Positions 8,153 through 17,905 are shown, counted from the stretch's first letter. The stretch is 64,000 nt of DNA from Methylobacterium sp. J-068 (GCF_022829445.1 NZ_JAKSXY010000092.1:1-64000); one strand, 5' to 3'. Program-made: numbers and translations. Notes: generated by a model not told the origin, from the letters alone.

Positions 8153-8611
8153 ATGCCGCACCAAGGGGTCGATGCGATTCAGATGACCGACGTCCTGCCA
8201 CGGGGCAGCGAATCGCCGTGCGCGAACGGCCCCGAGACGATTTCTGGAACCCGCCGCGCCACGCCCGTACGCGCGGCCGACGACCCCCGCGAGCCGGGAG
8301 GCAACGACGACGGCCGCTCGGGCACGGCGATCATCACGCGGACCAAGCCGAAGACCAAGCGACCGAGCCTCTACCGGGTTCTGTTGCTGAACGACGACTA
8401 CACGCCGATGGAGTTCGTCGTGCACGTGGTCGAGAAGTTCTTCAACAAGTCGCAGGAAGACGCGTACCAGATCATGATGCACGTGCACCACAACGGTGTC
8501 GGCGAGTGCGGGGTGTTCACCTACGAGGTCGCGGAGACCAAGGTGACGCAGGTCATGGACTTCGCCCGCAAACACCAACATCCTCTCCAGTGCGTTATGG
8601 AAAAGAAATAG
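8153..8611 (+). CDS. clpS: ATP-dependent Clp protease adaptor ClpS
   Basis: ClpS binds proteins with N-terminal destabilising residues and delivers them to ClpAP. The core domain (about residues 70-150) shows the peptide-binding elements [14 protein letters not shown] and [21 protein letters not shown]. The N-terminal 60 or so residues are a non-conserved, Pro/Gly/Arg-rich extension; an ATG at 8183 is an alternative start that would shorten it by ten residues. The gene is followed after 23 bases by clpA on the same strand, the usual operon. Confidence 0.95.
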   Translation: MPHQGVDAIQMTDVLPRGSESPCANGPETISGTRRATPVRAADDPREPGGNDDGRSGTAIITRTKPKTKRPSLYRVLLLNDDYTPMEFVVHVVEKFFNKSQEDAYQIMMHVHHNGVGECGVFTYEVAETKVTQVMDFARKHQHPLQCVMEKK

Positions 8612-8634
8612 GCATCCCACACAGAGGCCACGCT

Positions 8635-11109
8635 TTGCCCAGCTTCTCTCGCAGCCTAGAACAAGCTCTCCACCGCGCCCTGGCGCTCGCCGGCGAGCGC
8701 CGGCACGAATACGCGACGCTGGAGCATCTCCTGCTCGCCCTCGTCGACGACCAGGACGCGGCCGCGGTCATGCGCGCCTGCAACGTCGAGGTGGACACCC
8801 TCAAGCGCAGCCTCGTGGAGTACGTCGACACCGAATTGTCGAACCTCATCGGAGACGGGCGCCAGGACGCCAAGCCCACGGCGGGCTTCCAACGGGTGAT
8901 CCAGCGCGCGGTGATCCACGTGCAATCCTCCGGCCGCGAGGAGGTGACGGGTGCCAACGTGCTGGTGGCGATCTTCGCCGAGCGCGAAAGCCACGCCGCC
9001 TACTTCCTGCAGGAGCAGGACATGACCCGCTACGACGCGGTCAACTACATCAGCCACGGCATCGCCAAGCGGCCCGGGGCCTCCGAGGCCAAGCCCGTGC
9101 GCGGCGCCGAGGACGAGCCGGCGGCCGAGCGGCCGAGCGGCGAAGAGGGCGAGGGCCGCGCCAAGAAGAAGGGCGATGCCCTCGAGGCCTATTGCGTCAA
9201 CCTCAACAAGAAGGCCCGCGACGGCCGGATCGACCCGCTGATCGGGCGCGAGGCCGAGGTCCAGCGCACGATCCAGATCCTCTGCCGCCGGCAGAAGAAC
9301 AACCCGCTCCTCGTCGGCGAGCCCGGCGTCGGCAAGACCGCGATCGCGGAAGGACTCGCGCGCAAGATCATTAACAAGGAGGTCCCCGAGGTCCTCATCG
9401 ACGCGACCGTGTTCTCCCTCGACATGGGAACGCTGCTCGCCGGAACCCGCTATCGCGGCGACTTCGAGGAGCGCCTGAAGCAGGTGATGAAGGAGATCGA
9501 GGCGCACCCGAACGCGGTGCTCTTCATCGACGAGATCCACACGGTGATCGGCGCCGGCGCCACCTCCGGCGGCGCCATGGACGCCTCGAACCTTCTGAAG
9601 CCGGCGCTGGCCAACGGTAGCCTACGCTGCATCGGCTCGACCACCTACAAGGAGTACCGCCAGTACTTCGAGAAGGACCGCGCCCTGGTGCGCCGGTTCC
9701 AGAAGATCGACGTCAACGAGCCGTCGATCCCCGACGCGATCGAGATCGTGAAGGGCCTGAAGCCGTATTTCGAGGAGTTCCACAAGCTCAAATACACCAC
9801 CGACGCGGTGAAGGCGGCGGTCGAGCTCTCGGCGCGCTACATCAACGACCGCAAGCTGCCCGACAAGGCCATCGACGTCATCGACGAGACCGGCGCCTCG
9901 CAGATGCTGGTGCCCGAGGCGCGCCGCAAGCGCACCATCGGCGTCAAGGAGATCGAGGCCACCATCGCCACGATGGCGCGCATCCCGCCCAAGACCGTGT
10001 CGAAGGACGACGCGGTCGTGCTCAAGAACCTGACCGAGAACCTGAAGCGCGTGGTCTATGGCCAGCCGAACGCCATCGAGGCGCTGACCTCGGCCATCAA
10101 GCTGGCGCGCGCGGGCTTGCGCGATCCGGACAAGCCGATCGGTTCCTACCTGTTCGCGGGTCCGACCGGCGTCGGCAAGACCGAGGCCGCCAAGCAGCTC
10201 GCCGCGTCCCTCGGCGTCGAGATGCTGCGCTTCGACATGTCCGAGTACATGGAGCGGCACACGGTCAGCCGCCTCATCGGCGCGCCCCCCGGCTATGTGG
10301 GCTTCGATCAGGGCGGCCTGCTCACCGACGGCATCGACCAGCACCCGCACTGCGTGCTGCTGCTCGACGAGATCGAGAAGGCGCATCCGGATCTGTTCAA
10401 CATCCTGTTGCAGGTCATGGACCACGGCAAGCTGACCGACCACAACGGCAAGCAGGTCGATTTCCGCAACGTGATCATCATCATGACCACGAATGCGGGC
10501 GCCTCCGACCTGGCGAAGTCGGCCTACGGCTTCACCCAGTCGAAGCGCACGGGCGACGACGTGGAGGCGATCAACAAGCTGTTCGCGCCGGAATTCCGCA
10601 ACCGTCTCGACGCGATCATCTCGTTCGGCCACCTGCCGAAGGACGTGGTGGCGAAGGTGGTGGACAAGTTCGTGCTCCAGCTCGAGGCGCAACTCGCCGA
10701 CCGCAACGTCACCATCGAGCTCGCCGACGAGGCGCGCGACTGGCTGACCGAGAATGGCTACGACGACGCCATGGGTGCGCGCCCGATGGCCCGCCTGATC
10801 CAGTCGACGATCAAGACGCCGCTGGCCGACGAGGTTCTGTTCGGCCGGCTCAAGGACGGCGGTGCCGTCCGGGTGGTGCTGCGCAAGCCCGAGGCCGGCG
10901 AGAAGGACGGTCTGGCCTTCGAGTTCCCGGCGGGCCCCGTCACGCCGAAGCCCGAGAAGGATGTCACCAACGCGGCCAAGAAGCACAAGCGCACCCGGGC
11001 CAAGGTCGCCACGCGCAAGCCGAGCGATAAGCGTGACGACAAGGGCGGCCCGAGCGGCGGCTCCGGCGGTGTCCGCACCGTCCCGAAGGTGCCGCTGGTC
11101 AAGGCCTGA
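8635..11109 (+). CDS. clpA: ATP-dependent Clp protease ATP-binding subunit ClpA
   Basis: An 824-residue AAA+ unfoldase that feeds substrates to ClpP. The N domain (1-145) is followed by D1 with Walker A GEPGVGKT (228-235) and Walker B LFIDEIH, then D2 with Walker A GPTGVGKT (509-516) and LLLDEIEKAHPD. The start is a TTG at 8635 with AGAGG at the right distance; no ATG or GTG fits between the ClpS stop and this point in frame. After the D2 C-terminal domain there is a Lys/Arg-rich, then Gly/Ser-rich tail of about 50 residues (KKHKRTRAKVATRK...) not found in the Escherichia coli protein. Confidence 0.96.
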   Translation: MPSFSRSLEQALHRALALAGERRHEYATLEHLLLALVDDQDAAAVMRACNVEVDTLKRSLVEYVDTELSNLIGDGRQDAKPTAGFQRVIQRAVIHVQSSGREEVTGANVLVAIFAERESHAAYFLQEQDMTRYDAVNYISHGIAKRPGASEAKPVRGAEDEPAAERPSGEEGEGRAKKKGDALEAYCVNLNKKARDGRIDPLIGREAEVQRTIQILCRRQKNNPLLVGEPGVGKTAIAEGLARKIINKEVPEVLIDATVFSLDMGTLLAGTRYRGDFEERLKQVMKEIEAHPNAVLFIDEIHTVIGAGATSGGAMDASNLLKPALANGSLRCIGSTTYKEYRQYFEKDRALVRRFQKIDVNEPSIPDAIEIVKGLKPYFEEFHKLKYTTDAVKAAVELSARYINDRKLPDKAIDVIDETGASQMLVPEARRKRTIGVKEIEATIATMARIPPKTVSKDDAVVLKNLTENLKRVVYGQPNAIEALTSAIKLARAGLRDPDKPIGSYLFAGPTGVGKTEAAKQLAASLGVEMLRFDMSEYMERHTVSRLIGAPPGYVGFDQGGLLTDGIDQHPHCVLLLDEIEKAHPDLFNILLQVMDHGKLTDHNGKQVDFRNVIIIMTTNAGASDLAKSAYGFTQSKRTGDDVEAINKLFAPEFRNRLDAIISFGHLPKDVVAKVVDKFVLQLEAQLADRNVTIELADEARDWLTENGYDDAMGARPMARLIQSTIKTPLADEVLFGRLKDGGAVRVVLRKPEAGEKDGLAFEFPAGPVTPKPEKDVTNAAKKHKRTRAKVATRKPSDKRDDKGGPSGGSGGVRTVPKVPLVKA

Positions 11110-11120
11110 GGCGCGGGCGA

Positions 11121-11153
11121 ACCGGCCTTCCCGAACGCATCGGGGAGGCCGGT
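11121..11153 (+). terminator. Hairpin downstream of clpA
   Basis: ACCGGCCTTCCCGA (11121-11134) pairs with TCGGGGAGGCCGGT (11140-11153) with one mismatch. It lies 11 bases after the clpA stop. No T-run follows, so termination may be weak or factor-assisted. Confidence 0.55.
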
Positions 11154-11312
11154 CGCCACTCGCCGCACCTCGACGGCTCCCGAAATCCGTGTCCGGCGGT
11201 CGACACGGGGCGACCGGATGGTTAGCAAGCGCGACGACGGAGAGCGGGCACTGAGACAGACCGACCGGGAACGCCTCCCCAGCGCAGCGATCGACCGAGG
11301 AGGGGCGTCCCG

Positions 11313-11576
11313 ATGAACGACTTGCACGAGGGCCCCCTCACGCCCGTTTCCACCGCGCAACCGATGCCGCCGAAGCTGACGCGGCGGGAAGAGCGTCAGC
11401 TGCGCCGCAGGCGTCGCCGCCGGGGCGAGGAGATCCTGGGCTGGATCGTGGTTCCGGTGATCGTGGTCGGGATCTACTGGGGCGTCACAGCCGGCCTCGA
11501 CTTCCTCGGCACGTCCCCGGGCCAGCTCTGGGACCAGTTGATGCAGGTCAAGGCCATGATGGAGAAGCGGAACTGA
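11313..11576 (+). CDS. Small single-pass membrane protein, function unknown
   Basis: 87 residues. A very basic stretch (RREERQLRRRRRRRGEE, about 24-40) precedes one hydrophobic helix (ILGWIVVPVIVVGIYWGV), so the N terminus should face the cytoplasm. The ribosome binding site GAGGAGGGG is strong and well placed. It stands between the clpA hairpin and the convergent egtD gene. I do not recognise the family. Confidence 0.7.
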   Translation: MNDLHEGPLTPVSTAQPMPPKLTRREERQLRRRRRRRGEEILGWIVVPVIVVGIYWGVTAGLDFLGTSPGQLWDQLMQVKAMMEKRN

Positions 11577-11776
11577 AAACGCAGACGGCGTCCGGTCGAT
11601 GCGTTCGATCTCCGCCCCGAGTCATCGTTCCGGGTCGCCTCGGGCAAGCCCGGAATCCAAACCCGCCGGCAGCGACGAACCTCGCATCCCTGGCGTTTCC
11701 GCATCCCAGGCTCCGCTGCGCGGCCCCGGGATGACGGCGATGTGTATGACACCGAGGCGATCGAGCGGGAGAGCGA

Positions 11777-12748
11777 TCAATTCCGCGTGAGCGCGTGGAT
11801 CGAGAACAGAAGGTCGGGGTCGGTCCAGACCTCGCCCGCGATCCAGCCGGCCTCTCGCGCCAGATCGCGAAACCCCTCGACCGTGTATTTGTAGCTGTTC
11901 TCGGTGTGGATCGTCTCGCCTTCCGCGAAGGCGATCCGGCGGTTGGCGAGGCGGAGTGTCTGAGCCTTCAGGCTGACGAGATGCATCTCGATGCGCGAGG
12001 CCTCCACGTCGAAGAAGGCCCGATGCGCGAAGGCGTCGATGTCGATCTCGGCTCCGAGTTCGTGGGACAGGCGCACGAGCAGGTTGCGGTTGAAGGCCGC
12101 CGTCACGCCCGCGGCATCGTCGTAGGCGGCATCGAGCACGGCCCGGTCCTTCACCAGATCGACACCGATGATCAGGGTGGCCTCCGGCCCCAGCACCCGG
12201 CCGAAATGCGCGAGCAGGCGGGCGGCCTGCGGCGGCTCGAAATTGCCGATGGTCGAGCCCGGGAAGAAGCCCGCCACCGGGCCGGCGAGCCCCTCGGGGA
12301 GGGTGAAGGCGCGGGTGAAGTCGGCGGCCACCGGGGTGATGGAGAGGTGGGGGAAGTCCCGCCCCAGCGCCTCGGCCTCGCTGCGCAGGAAATCCGCCGA
12401 GACGTCCACCGGCACGTAGCCGGCGAGATCCGGCCGATGCGCCATGAGGCGCCGCACCTTGGCAGTCGAGCCGCTGCCGAATTCGACGAGGTTGGCCCGC
12501 GCCGGCAGGGCGGCCGCGATGGAGGCGCCCTGGACGTCGAGGATGCCGAGTTCCGTCCGGGTCGGATAGTATTCGGGCTGGCGGGTGATGGCCTCGAAGA
12601 GGTCGGAGCCCGCCTTGTCGTAGAAGTACTTCGCCGAGAGGAATTTTCGCGGCGCGGTCAGGCCCGCGAGGGCATCGTCCAGGAATTGCCGCCCGGCATC
12701 GGGTGCGGCGATGGGCGTTGCGTCCGTGAAGACGGGATTGATGGTCAA
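11777..12748 (-). CDS. egtD: L-histidine N-alpha-methyltransferase EgtD (ergothioneine synthesis)
   Basis: EgtD trimethylates histidine with SAM to hercynine, the first step of ergothioneine synthesis. Family features: PRKFLSAKYFYDKAGSDLFE near the N terminus, LVEFGSGSTAKVR (SAM-binding glycine motif), FFPGSTIGNF, and the C-terminal ENSYKYTVEGF. The length of 323 residues fits the family. The start is a TTG at 12748 with GGAGA 6 bases upstream; no ATG is available in frame nearby. egtB lies immediately upstream on the same strand with a 37-base gap. Confidence 0.94.
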   Translation of the reverse strand: MTINPVFTDATPIAAPDAGRQFLDDALAGLTAPRKFLSAKYFYDKAGSDLFEAITRQPEYYPTRTELGILDVQGASIAAALPARANLVEFGSGSTAKVRRLMAHRPDLAGYVPVDVSADFLRSEAEALGRDFPHLSITPVAADFTRAFTLPEGLAGPVAGFFPGSTIGNFEPPQAARLLAHFGRVLGPEATLIIGVDLVKDRAVLDAAYDDAAGVTAAFNRNLLVRLSHELGAEIDIDAFAHRAFFDVEASRIEMHLVSLKAQTLRLANRRIAFAEGETIHTENSYKYTVEGFRDLAREAGWIAGEVWTDPDLLFSIHALTRN

Positions 12749-12785
12749 GGGACGTCTCCGGATACGCGACGGGTCTGGAACAGGA

Positions 12786-14057
12786 TCAGACGTGGGTGTC
12801 GGACAGGCGCAGGCCCGTGAACTGCCAGCGCTGATGCGGATAGAAGAAGTTGCGGTAGCCCACCCGCGCATGGCCCTGCGGCGTCGCCACGGAGGAGCCG
12901 CGCAGCACGAACTGGTTCGACATGAACTTGCCGTTGTACTCGCCCAGGGCCCCGTCCACCGGGCGGTAGCCCGGATAGGCCGTGTAGGCGCTGCGGGTCC
13001 ATTGCCAGACGAGGCCGAACGCGTCGGAAAGCGCGTCCGCGCGGGCGGCCACCTCCCACTCGAACTCGGTGGGCAGGTCGCGCCCGGCCCAACGCGCATA
13101 GGCGTCGGCCTCGTAGTAGCTGATATGCGTGACGGGAAGCGCCGGATCGACGGGGCGGAATCCCGCGAGCGTCATGGTCGCCCAACCGTCGCCCTCGCGG
13201 CGCCAGTAGCCGGGCGCGTCCCAGCCCTCGGCCTGGGCGGCGATCCAGCCGTCCGAGAGCCAGAGTTCGGGCCGCGCGTAGCCGCCATCGGCCATGAAGG
13301 CGAGCCATTGGGCGTTCGTCACCAGCGCGCGATCGATGCGGCCGGCCTGGATCAGCACGTCGTGGCGCGGCGATTCGTTATCGAACGAGAAGCCCTCGCC
13401 CGCGTGACCGATCTGCGCGATGCCGCGCGGGAGTTCGGCCGACCCCGCCATGCCCTGGGGCTGAGGGAAGCGCCATGCGGCGTCGTAGGCCGGCCCGAGG
13501 GGGTTCTGCGCGAAGGCGTGCAGGATGTCGGTGATCAGCAACTCCTGGTGCTGCTGCTCGTGGTAGAGGCCGATCTCCAGCACCGGCAGCACGGCGTCGA
13601 GCGCTCCGGCCGAGGTCTCGCTCAGGAGCGCGACGACGGCGCGGTCCACGTGGGCGCGGTAGCCGGCCACCTCGTCGGCCGTGGGCCGGGTGATGAGCCC
13701 GCGCATGATGCGCGGCTGACGCGGGCCGGCGGCGACGTAGTACGAGTTGAAGAGATAGTGCAGCCGCTCGTCGTAGACGCGAAAGCCCGGCAGATGCTCG
13801 CGCAGCAGGAACTGCTCGAAGAACCACGTCGTGTGCGCGCGGTGCCACTTCGTCGGGCTGGCATCCGCCATCGACTGGACCTGCTGGTCCTCGGGCGAAA
13901 GAGGAGCGGCCCGCCGCTCGGTCTCGTCGCGGACGTGACGGAAGGCGGCGATCCAGGCCGCTCGGTCCACCGGGCGGGCCGAAAGGGTCGGCGGCGGGAA
14001 GGCGGCCCGGTCCGTCACCTCGTCACGGGTCTCGCGAAACGCTGCCGTCGCTGCCAT
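12786..14057 (-). CDS. egtB: Hercynine oxygenase EgtB (sulfoxide synthase)
   Basis: A non-haem iron enzyme that joins hercynine to a thiol donor (gamma-glutamylcysteine or cysteine) with O2. The N-terminal DinB-type domain carries the iron-binding HEQQHQE motif (HxxxHxE) and an upstream His in KWHRAHTTWFFEQF; the C-terminal half is a formylglycine-generating-enzyme-type domain (DLPTEFEWEVAARA ... NQFVLRGSS). I start at ATG 14057, 423 residues, with AGGGAG upstream. With egtD it forms a two-gene egt operon; no egtC or egtE lies nearby, so the amidohydrolase and C-S lyase steps must be encoded elsewhere or done by unlinked enzymes. Confidence 0.93.
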   Translation of the reverse strand: MAATAAFRETRDEVTDRAAFPPPTLSARPVDRAAWIAAFRHVRDETERRAAPLSPEDQQVQSMADASPTKWHRAHTTWFFEQFLLREHLPGFRVYDERLHYLFNSYYVAAGPRQPRIMRGLITRPTADEVAGYRAHVDRAVVALLSETSAGALDAVLPVLEIGLYHEQQHQELLITDILHAFAQNPLGPAYDAAWRFPQPQGMAGSAELPRGIAQIGHAGEGFSFDNESPRHDVLIQAGRIDRALVTNAQWLAFMADGGYARPELWLSDGWIAAQAEGWDAPGYWRREGDGWATMTLAGFRPVDPALPVTHISYYEADAYARWAGRDLPTEFEWEVAARADALSDAFGLVWQWTRSAYTAYPGYRPVDGALGEYNGKFMSNQFVLRGSSVATPQGHARVGYRNFFYPHQRWQFTGLRLSDTHV

Positions 14058-14253
14058 GGCGGCCACTCCCTGATCCATCCACATCCCGAGATATGGCCGC
14101 GCGCGCATTCGGCAACGGAGGATCGTCCGGTCCCATCGTCGCGCCGGCGCCCATCCCCGATCCGTCGCCTTTTTCCGGCCACGGTGACATCCCCTTAACC
14201 GTCGCCGGCCGACACTCGCCCTTTGACGCGAGACAGTCGGACCGAGACTCGGG

Positions 14254-15129
14254 ATGCGGATCGATCTCATGGCAGGAGCGACCACGGGCGCCGTGGCACG
14301 GGGCGTGGCGCCGAACCCCACGATCCTGGTCTTCGATTCCGGCCTCGGCGGGCTCACGGTGCTGGAGCAGGTCCGCCGGGCGCGGCCGGACGCGGCCTAC
14401 GTCTACGCCGCCGACGATGCGGCGTTCCCCTACGGACTCCTCTCGGAGCCGGTGCTGGTGGCGCGGGTACTCTGCGTGATGGAGCGCCTCATCGGCCTGC
14501 ACGCACCCGACCTCGTGGTGGTGGCCTGCAACACCGCCTCCACCCTCGTACTGCCGGCCCTGCGCCAGCGCTTCGCCACGCCCTTCGTCGGCGTCGTGCC
14601 GCCGATCAAGCCGGCGGCGGAGGCCACGCGCTCGCGGGTGATCAGCCTGCTGGCGACGCCCGGCACCGTGGCGCGCGCCTACACGCACGACCTCATCGAA
14701 ACCTATGCGGGCGCCTGCGCGGTGACCCTGGTGGGCGCTCCGAACCTCGCGGGCTTCGCGGAGGCCGAACTGGCCGGCAGCCCCGTCGACGACGCGGCCC
14801 TCGCCGCCGAGATCGCTCCCTGCTTCGTGACCCTGGAGGACGGCCGGCGCACCGACGTGGTCTGCCTCGCCTGCACGCACTACCCCCTGCTGCTCGCCCG
14901 CTTCCGGGCACTCGCCCCCTGGCCGGTGACCTGGATCGACCCGGCGCCGGCCATCGCCCGGCGGGTGACCCAGCTGCTCGGGCCCGTGGACCGCGACGCC
15001 CGCGACCTGTCTCCGGTGCGCGGCGCCTTCACCGGCGGGTCGGGGCTGACGCATCCGCTGCGCCGCTCCCTGGCCGCGCGCGGCATCACCGGCGTCGCGG
15101 TGGAGGCGATGCCGCTCGGCCTGCAATAG
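14254..15129 (+). CDS. murI: Glutamate racemase
   Basis: Interconverts L- and D-glutamate for peptidoglycan synthesis by a two-cysteine, cofactor-free mechanism. The N-terminal motif FDSGLGGLTVL, first catalytic Cys92 (VACNTAST) and second catalytic Cys207 (CLACTHYPLL) are all present. 291 residues; an in-frame ATG at 14269 is a possible later start. It is divergent from egtB across a spacer of about 200 bases that should hold both promoters. Confidence 0.94.
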   Translation: MRIDLMAGATTGAVARGVAPNPTILVFDSGLGGLTVLEQVRRARPDAAYVYAADDAAFPYGLLSEPVLVARVLCVMERLIGLHAPDLVVVACNTASTLVLPALRQRFATPFVGVVPPIKPAAEATRSRVISLLATPGTVARAYTHDLIETYAGACAVTLVGAPNLAGFAEAELAGSPVDDAALAAEIAPCFVTLEDGRRTDVVCLACTHYPLLLARFRALAPWPVTWIDPAPAIARRVTQLLGPVDRDARDLSPVRGAFTGGSGLTHPLRRSLAARGITGVAVEAMPLGLQ

Positions 15130-15611
15130 GCGGCAGGAGGCCGGTTCCGCGCCGGCCCATCGGCGCGCCGAGGATGGGATCGATGCCTGTCATCACCGCA
15201 TCGCCATGCCGCGCCTCGCCCGGTGGTGCGACGCGGCCTCGGTGGTGCACCGGACGCGGGCAGAGGCGGGGCTGCCGTCCTCGGGAGAAGCGGACCGGCG
15301 CATGCGCGACGAGGGCCGCTCCTCCAAGCTGCGTCACCCGCGTGCCCTGCACCCGACCCTGACGTACCGGGCGCCCAGGCCCGGCCCCGATCCGCCCCGC
15401 GAGAAGCGCCGAGCCGGCTCGGCATTGACGGGCGCGCATCGCTGCTCTAACGAGGCGCCAGCGACGGGGCTCCGATGAGGGGCCCCGCTGCATTTTCAAG
15501 CGCACCCGTGGGCGGCCATGTCCGTCCTGTCGCTTCGCTCCCGGCTTCGGCCCGGGCGCGTAGAGAGGAGGGCGCGTTCCTCGATAGATCTCCATTGCGA
15601 GAGGAACCGCG
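15130..15611 (+). promoter_or_regulatory. Non-coding leader of rpsD with candidate promoter
   Basis: A gap of 482 bases between murI and rpsD in which I find no convincing gene. A candidate sigma-70 promoter reads TTGACG at 15425-15430, 17 bases, then TAACGA at 15448-15453, about 160 bases before the rpsD start. The stretch before it is GC-rich and featureless. Confidence 0.4.
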
Positions 15612-16229
15612 ATGTCAAAACGCATTCAGGCGAAGCACAAGCTCGATCGCCGCATGGGCCAGAACATCTGGGGCCGCCCGAAGAGCCCCGTCAATCGCCG
15701 CGAGTACGGCCCCGGCCAGCACGGCCAGCGCCGCAAGGGCAAGATGTCCGACTTCGGCACGCAGCTGCGCGCCAAGCAGAAGCTCAAGGGCTACTACGCC
15801 AACATCACCGAGAAGCAGTTCCGCCGCTACTACGCCGAGGCGATCCGCCTGCGCGGCGATTCCGGCGAGAACCTGATCGGCCTGCTCGAGCGTCGCCTCG
15901 ACGCCGTGGTGTACCGCGCCAAGTTCGTGCCGACCCCGTTCGCGGCGCGTCAGTTCGTCAACCACGGCCACGTCAAGGTCAACGGTCAGCGCGTCAACAT
16001 CGCCAGCTACCTCGTGAAGCCGGGCGACCTGATCGAGGTCAAGGATTCCTCGAAGCAGCTCGAGATCGTCGTCGTGGCCGCGCAGCTCCCCGAGCGCGAC
16101 GTGCCGGACTACATCGAGGTGGATCACTCCAAGATGACGGCCCGCGTCACCCGCGTGCCGAACCTCGGCGAGGTTCCCTACCCGGTCCAGATGGAACCGA
16201 ACCTGGTCATCGAGTTCTACTCGCGCTGA
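15612..16229 (+). CDS. rpsD: 30S ribosomal protein S4
   Basis: 205 residues, the usual bacterial length. It binds 16S rRNA early in 30S assembly. The C-terminal S4 RNA-binding domain is clear ([37 protein letters not shown]). The N terminus ([19 protein letters not shown]) is of the alphaproteobacterial type. The ribosome binding site GAGAGGAA is strong. The gene is monocistronic here, unlike the alpha-operon arrangement of Escherichia coli, and is closed by a terminator. Confidence 0.98.
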   Translation: MSKRIQAKHKLDRRMGQNIWGRPKSPVNRREYGPGQHGQRRKGKMSDFGTQLRAKQKLKGYYANITEKQFRRYYAEAIRLRGDSGENLIGLLERRLDAVVYRAKFVPTPFAARQFVNHGHVKVNGQRVNIASYLVKPGDLIEVKDSSKQLEIVVVAAQLPERDVPDYIEVDHSKMTARVTRVPNLGEVPYPVQMEPNLVIEFYSR

Positions 16230-16259
16230 TCCTTCCGGATCATCGCCGAAGACAGGCAA

Positions 16260-16290
16260 GGGCCGCCCGCGAGGGTGGCCCTTTCTCGTT
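16260..16290 (+). terminator. Rho-independent terminator of rpsD
   Basis: A 9-bp stem GGGCCGCCC/GGGTGGCCC (one G-T pair) with GCGA loop, followed by TTTCTCGTT, lies 31 bases after the rpsD stop. Confidence 0.8.
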
Positions 16291-16479
16291 GCCGGCGTCG
16301 CGGTGGATGCGAGCCCTCAGGCGAGGGCAGGTGATTCCTGATTCACGCAGGAAACCCGACGCCCGACCTCCGATCCGAGCGTTCGGGATGGGTGGCATGC
16401 GGGCGATTGAGCTCTGGGCGGAACCCGGCGTTCAGCCTCCGACCACGCCGTTCGAACGGCGATCATCGGAGACCATCCG

Positions 16480-16773
16480 TCATGGGCCGACACCTTCGAC
16501 GATCACGACATCGACCTCCGCCGCGCCCAGACGCAATCGCGCCACGTCGGCGTATTCCGGCGCGTGCCAACAGGCGCGGGCCGTTTCGTAGTCCTCGAAG
16601 GCGATCACCACGTTGCGCGGTTTCACATCGCCTTCGACGGCCTCCAGACGGCCACCGGCCACGAGAATCCGCCCGCCGAAACGCGCGATCACCTCGGGAA
16701 GCGCGCGCGCATAGGCGCCGTACCGCTCCGGGTCCGTCACGGTGATGCGCGCGATCCAATAGCCGCTCGGCAT
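16480..16773 (-). CDS. DUF1330 family protein
   Basis: A 97-residue protein of the dimeric ferredoxin-like alpha-beta barrel fold. Typical family elements: GYWIARITVTDPERYGAYA at the start, FGGRILVAGG in the middle and VIAFEDYETARACWHAPEYA near the end. Its biochemical role is not established. It appears to be a single gene; map lies upstream on the same strand but 298 bases away, and I see nothing in that spacer. Confidence 0.85.
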   Translation of the reverse strand: MPSGYWIARITVTDPERYGAYARALPEVIARFGGRILVAGGRLEAVEGDVKPRNVVIAFEDYETARACWHAPEYADVARLRLGAAEVDVVIVEGVGP

Positions 16774-17071
16774 CCGTTCCTCCTCATCGGTGGTGAAGCG
16801 TCGTTCGTGAAACGGCCGATCCGCTGTCGGCCGGTTCCGGATCCTTTGCGGCCAAGCCCGTTCGTCGGCAAGCGGACATGCGGGATGCCCGCCATGGGTC
16901 GGGACCTCACGCGCGGGCCTGTCGCCGCCATGAACGACGGCCTTCCATGCGGCGCGTCATCGACCCGGTGACCGGCGCCCGACCGTTCAGGCCCGGGGCT
17001 TGCCCGCTTGGGTCGGCATGGGCCGCTTCGCGCTCGATGACGAACATCAACGATCGCCGAGCGCCCACGCC

Positions 17072-17824
17072 CTACTGGCTCGGCATGGTGAGGACGAGCG
17101 GCCCGCTGCGGGTGGCGACGACGGTGTGCTCGTACTGGACCGTGAGGGCCTTCGGCCGGCTGTAGAGGGTCCAGGGATCGTCGCCGTCCTCGGCGAATTC
17201 GGCCCCCAGGGACAGGAAGGGCTCGACGGTGAAGACCAGGCCTTCCGTCATGATCCGGCGCTCGGAGGCGTCGGGCCAGGTCGCGATCTCGGTCGGCTCC
17301 TCGTGCAGCGACAGGCCGACGCCGTGGCTGGCGAGGTTGCGCACCAGCGTGTAGCCGTTCTTCCGCGCGAAGGCGCCGACGGCCCGTCCGATCTCGGCCA
17401 GCGGCTTGTCGGTGCCGATCTGGCGCAGGCCCGCCCACATCGCCCGGCGCCCGTCCCGGCAGAGCCGCTCGACTGCGCGGGTCACGGGCGGCACCGCGAA
17501 CGAGGCCCCGGTGTCGGAAAAATAGCCGTCCTTCTCCGCGGAGACGTCGATGTTGACGAGGTCGCCCGGCGCGATCCGGCGGTCGCCCGGGATGCCGTGC
17601 GCGATCTCCTCGTTGACGCTGATGCAGGTCGCGCCGGGAAAACCGTAGACCATCTCGGGCGCCGGGCGCGCGCCGGCCGCCTCCAGGAAAGACCGTCCGA
17701 CCCGGTCGAGCTCCCGCGTGGTTATGCCGGGCTCGATCGTCCGGCCCATCGCCTCCAGCGTGTCGGCGACGATGCGCCCGATCCGCCTGAGCGCCGCCAG
17801 TTCGTCGTCGCTCGACACCGTCAT
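17072..17824 (-). CDS. map: Type I methionine aminopeptidase
   Basis: Removes the initiator Met from nascent proteins. 250 residues. All metal ligands are visible: Asp93 (NIDVS), Asp104 (YFSDTG), His167 (ASHGVG), Glu201 (FTVEPF) and Glu232 (QYEHT), and the substrate-binding His76 (IAHGIPG). It lacks the N-terminal zinc-finger extension. A gene of this type is often found beside housekeeping genes; whether this is the only map in the genome cannot be judged here. Confidence 0.93.
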   Translation of the reverse strand: MTVSSDDELAALRRIGRIVADTLEAMGRTIEPGITTRELDRVGRSFLEAAGARPAPEMVYGFPGATCISVNEEIAHGIPGDRRIAPGDLVNIDVSAEKDGYFSDTGASFAVPPVTRAVERLCRDGRRAMWAGLRQIGTDKPLAEIGRAVGAFARKNGYTLVRNLASHGVGLSLHEEPTEIATWPDASERRIMTEGLVFTVEPFLSLGAEFAEDGDDPWTLYSRPKALTVQYEHTVVATRSGPLVLTMPSQ

Positions 17825-17905
17825 GGGTTCTCCTTTCGCACGAGGGGCGCTGAGGCTCCCAGGCGGCTCCGCCCCGTTCGGGACATTCGTCCGAGGTGTG
17901 GGCGC

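Noticed and set aside
8002..8634. Upstream extension of clpA to an ATG at 8002
   Set aside because: The extension would run through the whole clpS gene in another frame; the TTG at 8635 with AGAGG upstream fits the family N terminus.
15206..15478. Small plus-strand frame in the rpsD leader
   Set aside because: Basic low-complexity product, no ribosome binding site, lies over a better candidate promoter.
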